From DATFQE01 sp963733845 (GTDB lineage: Bacteria; Actinomycetota; Thermoleophilia; Gaiellales; Gaiellaceae): a DNA stretch of 64,000 nt. Each line of letters begins with the position of its first letter. Position 1 is the first letter of the stretch. The DNA lies in the NCBI GenBank assembly GCA_963733845.1, contig CAVTEM010000007.1:930001-994000 (forward strand). Reading direction: 5' to 3'. The notes under the pieces are model-generated. The model was not told the origin of the DNA. It did not search any database and saw only the letters and a list, made by a program, of their open reading frames with translations. Shown here one piece after another: positions 15,641 to 23,844 of this stretch. A program made the position numbers and the translations under genes.

Positions 15641-16306
15641 GTGCCGATTCGGGTCGTGCTGGCGGACGATCACTACCTCGTCCGCGAAGGCGTACAGCGC
15701 GTGCTCGAGCCGGTATCCGACGTCGAGGTCGCCGCCGTCTGCAACGATCTCGATTCCCTTCTCGACGCGGTCGACGCGAAGCGGCCGGACGTCGTTGTCA
15801 CCGACATCCGAATGCCGCCCGGGAACGCCGACGAGGGGATCCAGGCTGCCGAGCGGTTGCGCGAGACGCACCCGGACGTCGGCGTCGTCGTGCTCAGCCA
15901 GTACGCGAATCCGAGCTATGCCCTCGCCCTCCTCGACCGCGGTAGTGCGGGTCGCGCCTACCTCCTCAAGGAGCGGGTGGAGGACGTCGACCAGTTCGTC
16001 GGCGCAATCCGCGCGGTCGCAGAGGGCGGCTCCGTGATCGACGCCAAGGTCGTCGAGGCCCTCGTCGCGGAGAGCGGTCGGAGCGACGAGTCCCCGCTCA
16101 ACGAGCTGACGCCGCGCGAGCGCGACGTGCTTCGCGAGATGGCCGAAGGGAAGAACAACGCGGCCATCGCCGAGACGCTCTTCCTGACCGAGCGTTCGGT
16201 CGAGAAGGTGATTCACTCGATCTTCCTCAAGTTCGGGCTGACGTGGGAGCCGGCGGTTCACCGGCGGGTCAAGGCCGTGATCCTCTACCTCGCGGAGAAC
16301 GGCTAG
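15641..16306 (+). CDS. NarL/LuxR-family response regulator
   Basis: A 221-residue two-domain regulator. The receiver has VVLADDHYLVREG and the phosphoacceptor Asp in DVVVTDIRMPPG. The C-terminal LuxR-type helix-turn-helix is LTPRERDVLREMAEGKNNAA with the recognition helix LTERSVEKV. It starts with GTG at 15641, 6 nt after a TATTCT -10 box, so the transcript is probably leaderless. It converges on a NarX-type kinase, stops 2 bp apart, and that kinase class is the usual partner of NarL regulators. Confidence 0.9.
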   Translation: MPIRVVLADDHYLVREGVQRVLEPVSDVEVAAVCNDLDSLLDAVDAKRPDVVVTDIRMPPGNADEGIQAAERLRETHPDVGVVVLSQYANPSYALALLDRGSAGRAYLLKERVEDVDQFVGAIRAVAEGGSVIDAKVVEALVAESGRSDESPLNELTPRERDVLREMAEGKNNAAIAETLFLTERSVEKVIHSIFLKFGLTWEPAVHRRVKAVILYLAENG

Positions 16307-16308
16307 GT

Positions 16309-16933
16309 TCATCCCGAGCTCGGCAGCGAGCCGGTGATGCCGGTGTGCCCCGCCTCCGACTCGATCGTCAACCGGCCGCCGAGCGCCTCCAGGCGGTCGC
16401 GCATCGGGGTTAGGTCGGCGTCGGCCGTGGCCGAGTCGGAGCCTTCCGCGACGATCTCGAACACGACCGTCCCCTCCTGCTGGCGGACGGTGATCGCGAT
16501 CTTCTCCCTCTCGCCGAGGTGCTCGAGTGCGTCGGCGCAGGAGAAGTACACGGCCCCGGCAAGCTCGGACGGAAGGGTTGCGTCCCTCTGGAACCTGCAC
16601 GCGCGTTGGCACGCCGACCATCGCCGCGGTGGTGCGCAGTGCAGCGCGGAGCCCGCCCGCTTCGAGCAGGGGAGGATGGATTCGGTGCGCCAAGGCCCGC
16701 AGCTCATCCAGGGCCTCCGCTACCTCGCCTGCGATCTCGTCGATCAGTGCACCCGCCGCAGCGGGATGGACGTCGACGAGCCTCCGAGCCTGTTGCAGCT
16801 CGACCGCGAGCGCGGCCAGGCGCTGCTGGGGGCCGTCGTGCAGCTCGCGCTCGATACTGCCGCGATCGGACGCGGCGGCCAGCACCAGCCGCTTCCGCGA
16901 CGCACGCAGCTCCTCGATCTGCCGGTCCTTCAC
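16309..16933 (-). CDS. NarX-type (HisKA_3) histidine kinase with degenerate ATPase domain (frameshifted near 16596)
   Basis: About 208 residues with no input domain or membrane segment. The phosphoacceptor is in ERELHDGPQQRL (HisKA_3). After GVPTRVQVPE one base is missing near 16596, and the true frame goes on as RDATLPSELAGAVYFSC. The ATP-binding half keeps the family outline (MRDRLEALGGRLTIES), but the N-box asparagine is replaced (ADALEHLGERE) and the DxGxG loop reads AEGSDSATA. It may therefore be a pseudokinase or a phosphotransfer partner. The GTG start overlaps the cyclase stop (GTGA), so it is the last gene of a four-gene operon. Confidence 0.75.
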
Positions 16934-18414
16934 GGCGAGCGAACCGCGACGACGTTGAAGGCGGCGACCGGGCGCCCGAACCCTTTGAGCGTGAACTCGC
17001 CGGCCGGCTCGACGTCGACGTCTGACTCCACCTCGGCGTAGAGACGTTGCGAGATGAGCACTCGACCGCCGTTCGCCTCGTCCGCGAGGCGCGACGCGAG
17101 ATTCGTCACCACTCCGATCGCGGCGTAGTCGGATCGGCCCTCGAAGCCGACCTCGCCACAGGTTGCGTAACCGAGGGCGATGCCCACGCCGAAGTCGAGG
17201 TCGTGTCCACGCTTCGACCACTGCGGCACAAGCTCCGCCATCTCCTCGCGTAACGCGCATCCGGTCCGCACCGCCCTGAGCGCCGCGTCCGGGATCTCGA
17301 TCGGGTCGTTGAAGAAGAGCTGGACGCCGTCCCCCTCGAGGAATCCGACGGTCGCGTCAAAGCGCTTCACGAGGCGGCCGATGGCGTCGTGGAACTCGCC
17401 GAGCACGCGCATCAGCTCCTCGGGCTCGACGGCGTCGGCGAAGCTCGTCCAGCCGCGCAGGTCGGCGAACAACATCGCGACCTGTCGGCGGTGGCTGCGC
17501 AGGATCGTCTCGTCTTCCGAGGAGACGACGGCGTCGGCGAGCTGCGGGGAGAGGAAGCGACGCAGCCGTCGCAGGCGCTCGAGCTCGCCGACCTGGGTCT
17601 GCACGCGCGACTCCAGTGTGCGGTTGAGCTCTGCGAGCTCGGCCGCCTGCGCCTTGATCGTGTCGTGGTAGCGCTTGATCCGGAGCAGCGACCGCACGCG
17701 CGTGAGCAGCTCGTCGTGGTTGAACGGCTTCGGGATGAAGTCGTCCGCGCCGGCTTCGATCGCCTTCCTCTTCTCCTGGCCGACGCTCGACGTGACCATG
17801 ATCACCGGGAGCACCGCGGTGGCGTCGTTCGCACGCAGGTGGCGACACACGGCGTAGCCGTCGAGGCCGGGCATCATCACGTCGAGGAGGATCAGGTCGG
17901 GTTCCTCCGTCTCGACGAGGTCGAGCGCCGCCAGGCCGTCGGTCGCGGTCACGACCTCGTAGCCCCGAGGGACGAGCACCGCCTCCAGCAAGCGCACGTT
18001 CTCCGGTACGTCGTCGACGACGAGGATCTTTGCGGGCCGCTCACTCGCGATCGCACTGCTCTCGACGACCCGGATCAGCTCGACGACGTCGACGGGCTTG
18101 GAGAGGTAGCCGTCGAATCCGACATCGAGGAAACGCTCGCTGTCGCCTCTCATCGCTTGCGCGGTCAGCGCGACCACGGGGATCGCGGAGGTTCGCTCGT
18201 CCCCACGTAGTTGCGCAAGGGCTTCGATGCCGTCGATCCCGGGCAGCTGCACGTCCATCAGCACGAGCGCCGGGTCGAGCGTCCGCGCGAGCTCGACCGC
18301 ATCCTCGCCCGTGGTCGCTTCGAGCGTGCTGTAGCCCTTTGCCTGCAGCACGTCGCGGACAAGCTTCATGTTCGTCTCGTTGTCCTCGACGACGAGGATG
18401 CGCTCACCCGCCAT
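16930..18414 (-). CDS. REC-REC-adenylate/guanylate cyclase (class III) fusion
   Basis: A 494-residue protein with two receivers, a coiled linker and a class III cyclase domain. Receiver 1 (1-120) has the acceptor Asp in LVLMDVQLPGIDG. Receiver 2 (about 128-245) has ILVVDDVPENVRLL and LILLDVMMPGLDG. The cyclase domain (about 310-490) keeps the metal-binding Asp in AMLFADLRGWTSF, GDGVQLFFNDP, and the Asn/Arg in TNLASRL. The lysine that selects adenine in classical cyclases is replaced, as in the known FLxGDG subgroup. It would make a cyclic nucleotide in response to phosphorylation by the upstream kinase, whose 3' end it overlaps by 11 bp. Confidence 0.88.
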   Translation of the reverse strand: MAGERILVVEDNETNMKLVRDVLQAKGYSTLEATTGEDAVELARTLDPALVLMDVQLPGIDGIEALAQLRGDERTSAIPVVALTAQAMRGDSERFLDVGFDGYLSKPVDVVELIRVVESSAIASERPAKILVVDDVPENVRLLEAVLVPRGYEVVTATDGLAALDLVETEEPDLILLDVMMPGLDGYAVCRHLRANDATAVLPVIMVTSSVGQEKRKAIEAGADDFIPKPFNHDELLTRVRSLLRIKRYHDTIKAQAAELAELNRTLESRVQTQVGELERLRRLRRFLSPQLADAVVSSEDETILRSHRRQVAMLFADLRGWTSFADAVEPEELMRVLGEFHDAIGRLVKRFDATVGFLEGDGVQLFFNDPIEIPDAALRAVRTGCALREEMAELVPQWSKRGHDLDFGVGIALGYATCGEVGFEGRSDYAAIGVVTNLASRLADEANGGRVLISQRLYAEVESDVDVEPAGEFTLKGFGRPVAAFNVVAVRSP

Positions 18415-20284
18415 TGCGGCCTGCCTTCTCGATCGGAAGCGTGAAGACGAACCGGCTGCCGTGTCCGGACCGGCTTTCGACCCAGATGCGGCCTCGGTGC
18501 AGTTCGACGAGGCGCTTCGAGAGTGCGAGTCCGAGGCCGGTGCCCTCGCGCTGCTGCACGCCGACGTCCGTCTGCTGGAACTCCTCGAAGATCCGTTCCT
18601 GGTCGTCTACGGCGATACCGGGCCCGGTGTCCGTCACCGACACAAGCACCTCTCCGTCCTCCCGCGCCGACGCGACGACGACGCTTCCGTCCCTCGGCGT
18701 GAACTTGACCGCGTTCGAGAGCAGGTTGAAGACAACCTGCCGGACGCGGCGCTCGTCACCGTCGACAAGATCGACGTCGGCCGCGAGCTCGAGCGAGAGG
18801 CGCACGCCGTTCTTCGTCGCCCGCTCCCTCACCATCACCACGCCGCGCTCCAGAGCCTCGCGGAGCGAGAAGGTCGCGACTTCGAGCTCGACCTGTCCGG
18901 CCTCGACCTTGGACAGGTCGAGCACGTCGTTGATCAGGTCCAGGAGGTGGTTTCCCGACGCGAGGATGTCGTCGAGGTACTCCTCCTGCTTGGCGTTGAT
19001 CTCCCCGAACAACCGCTGCCGAAGCACCTGCGAGAAGCCGATGATCGCGTTCAGCGGCGTCCGCAGCTCGTGCGACATGTTGGCCAGGAACTCGCTCTTG
19101 TGCCGACTCGCGACCTCGAGCTGGCTGCCCTTCTGCGAGAGCTCTGCGAGCGCCTGCTGCAACTCCTGCGTGCGGTCCTCGACCCTTTGCTCCAAGCCCT
19201 CTGACCGATGCCTGCAGGCTCGCCGCCATCCCGTTCAACTCGTCTGCAAGGCCACCCAGCTCGTCCCGACGGTCGAGTTCGATCCGTTCGTCGTAGGCGC
19301 CCGCGCCGATCCGGGCCGCCGCCGTCCGCATCTGTTTGACCGGGCGGACGAGACGGCGAGCGAGCAAGACGCTCAGGCCGACCCCCGCCGCGAGGAACGC
19401 CGCGAGCAGGAGCGCCGTCCGCCAGATCTTTCCGCGGACCGGTGCGAACGCCGCGCTCTCGGGCTGCTCGACGAACACCTTCCAGCCGACCGGCTCGACG
19501 GTCGCCCAGGTGCTCAGCACCTTTTCGCCGCGGAAGTTACGGCCGACCGTCGATCCCGTTCTCGACGAAGCCAGCGCCTCCGTCACCTGAGGAAGAGCCA
19601 GAGAACGATGCGTGAAGGCGGACGCGTTCGGGTGGGCGATCGGGACGCCTTTGGCGTCGACCGCGTAGACGTATCCGGACGTCCCGAGCCGCGTCTGCCT
19701 GACAAGGTCCTGAATGACTCCGAGATCGATCGTCTCGCCGACGACGTCCGTTTCCTGGGGATTCGGGGTGCAGTCCGGTCATACGATTCTGCGACCAGCA
19801 CTTCCATCGATCGTGCTCCGGGGTCGGACAAGCGAGCCGTGGCGCGTACACGGGACCGAAGTAGACCCCCGCCGCCCTCGCCTGCTCGACCGAACGATCG
19901 TGGAGGAAGCTTCCCTTGACCAGGGCGAGCCCGCCGCCGGCGCTTGCGAGCGTCTTCCGCCCGGTGCTGTCGATGTAGAACGCATCGGTCGCGTTCTCGC
20001 TGAGCAGGGGTTGAAGCACCGAGCCCAGTGCGGTGAAGGACAGGTAGCGGCCCGACATCGCTGTCATCCTGTTGGTCAGGTCGTATGAAGTACTGGTCGA
20101 TCGTGACCGCGACCGACTTCGCCTTCTCCTGCTGCAGCCGGGTCAAGGCGCGCTTGTTGTCCTGGTAGGACGAGTAGAGCAGGTAGACGCTCGTACAGAT
20201 CACCGGAACGGCGACCAGCAGTGCGAACACGGCGATGTACTTGGCCGAGAGCGACGAAAGCCACCGGCGGCCCCGCTCACTCAC
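18404..20284 (-). CDS. Membrane sensor histidine kinase: Cache-like sensor, HAMP, HisKA, HATPase (four frameshifts)
   Basis: About 625 residues once the frame is mended. Order: TM1 (YIAVFALLVAVPVICTSVY), an extracytoplasmic Cache-like sensor (SGRYLSFTALG, then GVYFGPVY, GTSGYVYAVDAKGVPIAHP), TM2 (TALLLAAFLAAGVGLSVLL), HAMP, a coiled coil, HisKA with FLANMSHELRTPLN, and HATPase with NLLSNAVKF and GTGLGLAL. Frame breaks lie near 20087, 19855, 19783 and 19200, and each joins two plausible protein segments. The catalytic core (18404-19195) is intact. The start is GTG at 20284, 20 bp after the secreted-protein gene, and the stop overlaps the REC-REC-cyclase start. The ligand is unknown. Confidence 0.8.
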
Positions 20285-20304
20285 CGGCCGATTCCCCACC
20301 GGTT

Positions 20305-20776
20305 CTAGCTCTGTCTGAAGCTGTACGTCCCGTCCCAGTGCCACAGCTTGGGGATCGACGAATCGGCCGTGACACGTACACGGAGCATGGAACCCGGCGA
20401 GTGTTCCCGTGCCGTCCGAGATCGTGCACAGTCCCACCCCGGTCGCGAAACGAAGGAGGCAATGGCCGGTTGCGACGTTGCCGGGCCCTACGTAAATGGC
20501 AATGTCGCTGTTGAGCGCGGTCTTGCCGGCCATCTGGAAGTAGAAGATCTTCGAGCCCACCTTGACTGCCTTGACGTTCGATGACCTGATCGTGCAAAAG
20601 GCACCGGCGAGGCCGGTGAAGCCCGAGCAATCCTTCGTCGCATGGAATGCCTTCGTCGCTTGCGGCGAGCGATTCTGCGAGGAGGCAGCGGATGCGGAGA
20701 AGGCGAGAGCGGCGAGGGAGAAGACCGCCGCCGCAACGACGAGAACGCCCGTCGGCCATCCCGTTCGGCCGACCAT
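20305..20776 (-). CDS. Secreted barrel-like protein, paralogue of the 14.6 kb gene (frameshifted near 20383)
   Basis: About 157 residues. Signal peptide core is GVLVVAAAVFSLAALAFSA. The mature part has TKDCSGFTGLAGAFCTIRSS, SDGTGTLAGFH and, after a one-base shift near 20383, WHWDGTYSF before the TAG at 20307-20305. These match the paralogue at 14651-15094. A strong AAGGAGG site precedes the ATG at 20776. A second strong site precedes an in-frame ATG at 20878, which would add 34 residues ahead of the signal, so the start is slightly ambiguous. It is the first gene of the kinase/cyclase operon and may be a ligand or accessory of that sensor. Confidence 0.75.
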
Positions 20777-21092
20777 TGATGCCTCCTTTGCTCGGGGAGC
20801 GAGCGTACCAGGCATTTGTGCGAGATGTAGCTTTCTCGCCGCGGAGCTCGGTTTCTTCCCGATGAGTGGCTTCCACATCTTCTGACCTCCTTGGGCTGCC
20901 TCGCTACCGATCTCGGAAGGAGATGATCGTGGTCAGAGGACGCAATCGCCAGGGTGCCAGCATCCCGAAATGACCCCGTGGTGGCCTCGGCGATGACGCT
21001 CCCGATCGCGTTTGCTGCACAGGTCGGCGGCGAGGCTTCCACGACGGGCTGCTCAGTCGAGGTAGCGGCCTCGCCGCCATCTGCCTGGTGTG
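20777..21092. other. 316-bp intergenic region before the signalling operon
   Basis: It holds two Shine-Dalgarno/ATG pairs for the operon (near 20890 and 20785). The rest is GC-rich with short inverted repeats, such as the GGCGGCGAGGC-type copies around 21030 and 21070. I see no gene and no recognisable riboswitch. Confidence 0.4.
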
Positions 21093-21335
21093 CTAGCCGG
21101 GGACGATTCTGCTGGTGTGCGTTCGCGGACGCTGAGAGCGCTGCTGGGCGGCGGCCTTCCGCAGTTCGGTCGCATCGACCCGCTGCTTCGCGTTCGCCAG
21201 CGCCTGGGAGTGGATGTAGCGGAAGTCCTCACCGGTCATGTCGATCGGGCTGGCCTGGGCGGTCGCCGGCGCGATCGCCGCGACGGCCAGGCCGAGGGCG
21301 ATACGGCGGATGGTGAACCGCTTGGCGCGCTTCAT
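21093..21335 (-). CDS. Small secreted protein, unknown
   Basis: An 80-residue protein. The ATG at 21335 follows an AGGAG site. The N-terminus KRAKRFTIRRIALGLAVAA with following APATAQAS looks like a signal peptide with a cleavage site near residue 29. The mature peptide, about 50 residues, is helical and basic (HSQALANAKQRVDATELRK). The region resembles short actinobacterial peptides of unknown role. An in-frame upstream ATG at 21377 would add 14 residues before the signal. Confidence 0.5.
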   Translation of the reverse strand: MKRAKRFTIRRIALGLAVAAIAPATAQASPIDMTGEDFRYIHSQALANAKQRVDATELRKAAAQQRSQRPRTHTSRIVPG

Positions 21336-21578
21336 TTCTCCTGCTCCTTTTTCTGGGGGATAGGCCATGCCACCCAAGCTACGGTGGGGCCGCCTCGCGG
21401 TCGCTCATGGACACGACACACGGCGTGTCAAGCTCACGACACAGGTCGGGGCCGAGTCGCGGTAGCGCCCGGCGTTCGGCTCGCCGCCTGGCCCTCCCTT
21501 ACTCGGCTGTTTCGGGGCGGGTTCGTGTCGTCGTGAGAGGCGTATCCGTTTCGATGCCTCGCGCGTTGAGGGCTCAGG

Positions 21579-22844
21579 ATGCGTATCTGCGGTGCGTCCG
21601 TTGTGCTCGCGGTGATTCTCTGCCTCGGCCTGCTTGGAGCGCCCGAAGGCGCCCTGATCGGGCCCGGCGGGCCGGAGCGTGCAGCCGCGCAGTTGCCGCC
21701 TCCGCCTCCGCTACCGCCGCTACCGCCGCTTCCGCCTCCACCGCTTCCACCGCCCCCGACGCTGCCTCCACCTCCTCCGCTTCCGCCGCTACCTCCGCCG
21801 CCACTACCTCCGCCGCCGCTACCTCCTGTCCCGCCGGTTCCGCCGCCGACGCTACCCCCACCACCAACCCTTCCTCCGCCTCCGAGTCTGCCTCCGCCGC
21901 CCGGATCTCCGCCGCCCGCACTGCCACCCCCACCCAGCTCACCGCCTCCACCCGGCTCGCCGCCTCCACCGAGCGCCCCGCCGCCGCCTGGATCGCCACC
22001 GCCTGCATCGCCTGGCACTCCAACCGGACCCGGAACACCGGGCTCGCCGACCGGCCCGGGTGGGTCGAGTCCGAGCGCGCCAGGCGCGAGCACTCCGGCC
22101 GGAACGTCATCTTCCGGAAGCCCTGCGGCTGCCGCGGCCAACCCGTTCCTGACGACTCCTGCCGCGGGCTCTTCAGCCTCTAGGGCAGATGGACGGCAGC
22201 CGGCCGCGATCAAGGTCTCGCGCAACGTCGTAAGGCCCGGATCGAAGAAAGGTGCGACGACGATCGTCGTCCGGCTCGCGCGCCCGGCGCTACTGAGGGT
22301 CGACGTCGTCAAGGTCAAGAACTGCCAGAAGGTCGCCAGCTTCCGTGTCCGAGCGCACAAGGGCGTGAACAAGATCCGTTTCCGCGGTCGAGTGCGCGGG
22401 CGAGCGCTCCCCGAAGGCGCATACAGGCTCGTGTTCCGCGACCGGCGCGCGAATGCCCGAGCGAGCGTGATCGTCGTGGTCGCACACGGCAGGGTCGACC
22501 CGGCGACGCTCCGCGAGGCCCGGCGCGGCAGCTCCTGCGGTCAGCCCGACACGGCTCTTGCCACTACGACCCCAGCTCCGGCGATCGGCGGCGGCTCAGG
22601 CGGTGGGATCGTCGCGGCGAAGGCGAGCTCGAGCGCGGCAAGCATCCTGCCGGTCCAGGGTGCGATCGACTCGGTCGTGGAAAGAGCACGCGGCGTCAAG
22701 CATCGGATCGACAACCTGATCGAGGACTCGCCTCCGCTCGACACGCCACTCGTCGTCGCGCTGGCGGTGGCAGTTCTAGCGAGTTCGCTCCTTGGCGTGT
22801 TCGTCCTGACTCAGCTGATCCGGCAGCTTCGAGACGACTACTGA
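21579..22844 (+). CDS. Extensin-like polyproline surface protein with C-terminal membrane anchor
   Basis: A 421-residue protein in four parts. A signal peptide (VVLAVILCLGLLGAPEG) comes first. Then about 120 residues are nearly pure Pro with Leu, Thr, Val or Gly every few positions (PPLPPLPPLPPPPLPPPP style), followed by a Pro/Gly/Ser/Thr-rich stretch. A beta-sandwich-like domain spans about 205-305 (SKKGATTIVVRLARPALLRV, YRLVFRDRRANARASV). A last membrane span, VVALAVAVLASSLLGVFVL, is followed by a short basic tail. It is probably a rod that lifts the folded domain across the wall. The repeat DNA is low-complexity, so the length may be affected by assembly. No family is recognised beyond the layout. 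Confidence 0.75.
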   Translation: MRICGASVVLAVILCLGLLGAPEGALIGPGGPERAAAQLPPPPPLPPLPPLPPPPLPPPPTLPPPPPLPPLPPPPLPPPPLPPVPPVPPPTLPPPPTLPPPPSLPPPPGSPPPALPPPPSSPPPPGSPPPPSAPPPPGSPPPASPGTPTGPGTPGSPTGPGGSSPSAPGASTPAGTSSSGSPAAAAANPFLTTPAAGSSASRADGRQPAAIKVSRNVVRPGSKKGATTIVVRLARPALLRVDVVKVKNCQKVASFRVRAHKGVNKIRFRGRVRGRALPEGAYRLVFRDRRANARASVIVVVAHGRVDPATLREARRGSSCGQPDTALATTTPAPAIGGGSGGGIVAAKASSSAASILPVQGAIDSVVERARGVKHRIDNLIEDSPPLDTPLVVALAVAVLASSLLGVFVLTQLIRQLRDDY

Positions 22845-22917
22845 GGCGGCCCGCAACGTCTACTGTCGTGCTGGCCCGGTAGCCAGGATCACGCCGACTT
22901 TGCCGCCGCTGGGAGCG

Positions 22918-23244
22918 TTAGGTCTGGCTCTGGGCGGGATGTTCCCGCAGCTCGAGGACATCGATGAGTTCACCGATCTCGTGCTTGAGCTGGGCGGGGT
23001 GGCGCATCAAACGGGTGCGGTTGACGGCATAGCGGTTGCGGCGCCCGATGTGCTCGCGTTCGAGGTAGCCGGCCTCGACGAGGTCGGCCACGATGCGCTG
23101 GGCTGCGCGCTCGGTGATTCCGACCAGCTGGGCTAGGTCGCGAAGACGGACGTCGCTGTCGCGAGCGATGCAGAGCAGGACCTGGGTGTGGTTCGTGAGG
23201 AATCGCCAAGGTTTTGATTCGCTCGGGCTGGACAAAGGGGACAT
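22918..23244 (-). CDS. Winged-helix transcriptional regulator (MarR-like)
   Basis: A 108-residue protein with a winged helix-turn-helix core: VLLCIARDSDVRLRDLAQLV, then ITERAAQRIVADLVEAGYL as the recognition helix and wing REHIGRRNRY. A short C-terminal helix may dimerise. No ligand domain exists. The start at 23244 lies about 30 bp from a divergent small gene at 23275. The DNA between is AT-rich with repeated GTAT boxes and could hold an autoregulatory operator. Confidence 0.72.
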   Translation of the reverse strand: MSPLSSPSESKPWRFLTNHTQVLLCIARDSDVRLRDLAQLVGITERAAQRIVADLVEAGYLEREHIGRRNRYAVNRTRLMRHPAQLKHEIGELIDVLELREHPAQSQT

Positions 23245-23274
23245 AGTTGTCGTATATTCTGTATCCGTATTTCA

Positions 23275-23553
23275 GTGACGTCTCTAAAGGGTCGCCTGTT
23301 GAGCGAGGAAGCTAGCACAACTAAGCGAGACGTTTCTGCCGGCCTCGACGCCGCTGGACACGGCGAGAGGGATCCAAGCATCGTCCCGTCGTCGGCCCGG
23401 CCGGGGCCGGGGAGCGAGGTCAACTCGCTGTTCGATCAGGTGCAAGCCTGGCTCGACCACGGACTGCAAGACGAGATCGATCAGGCCCGACGGGCCTACG
23501 CCACGCAGCTAGCTCGTGAACGGCCAACGGCGCTTGGCCAGGGGGAGGCGTGA
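23275..23553 (+). CDS. Hypothetical small protein divergent from the MarR-like gene
   Basis: A 92-residue protein with a GTG start. The N-terminal half is polar and probably disordered (STTKRDVSAGLDAAGHGERD). The C-terminal half looks amphipathic helical (LFDQVQAWLDHGLQDEIDQA). No signal peptide, membrane span or known motif is seen. A TATTCT-like -10 box lies 16-20 nt upstream. It could equally be a chance open frame; support comes from its divergent position with a shared AT-rich control region. Confidence 0.4.
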   Translation: MTSLKGRLLSEEASTTKRDVSAGLDAAGHGERDPSIVPSSARPGPGSEVNSLFDQVQAWLDHGLQDEIDQARRAYATQLARERPTALGQGEA

Positions 23554-23663
23554 GCGCAGAGGGCGCGCAGTCTTCGCCACGCCTATCGGGCATTCGCCAG
23601 GCGGACTTGGAAAGTTGTTGATTAGCGGGCCTTTCAGCCTACAACCCGCTGCTTCAAAGGGAG

Positions 23664-23735
23664 TGCCCCCGGCCGGAATCGAACCAGCGCACGCGGTTTA
23701 GGAAACCGCTGCTCTATCCACTGAGCTACGGGGGC
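23664..23735 (-). tRNA. tRNA-Arg (anticodon CCU)
   Basis: A 72-nt cloverleaf on the minus strand. The acceptor stem is GCCCCCG paired with CGGGGGC plus discriminator A. The D arm is GCTC/GAGC, the anticodon stem GCGGT/ACCGC with loop TTCCTAA, so the anticodon is CCT and reads AGG. The T arm has the TTCGATT loop with one U-G pair in its stem. CCA is not encoded. Confidence 0.95.
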
Positions 23736-23844
23736 AAGAGTGGGCGATTTACAGGTACTTATGCCTCTCGCCCTGGGGTCTGATGTTCTACCAACTCCGG
23801 CCTGCGGTCAGTGTAGATCGACTTCTGCCGAAACGCCTTTCTGC

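Noticed and set aside
20880..21080. A stretch with GACGCAA and GGGTGCC looked faintly like a c-di-GMP riboswitch upstream of the signalling operon.
   Set aside because: It lies in the wrong orientation for the operon, and the conserved stems and tetraloop/receptor parts cannot be formed.
21434..22372. A Gly-rich open frame on the minus strand, PE-PGRS-like in look.
   Set aside because: It is the complement of the CCG-rich proline repeats. It has no start context, and the plus-strand frame carries the signal peptide and anchor.
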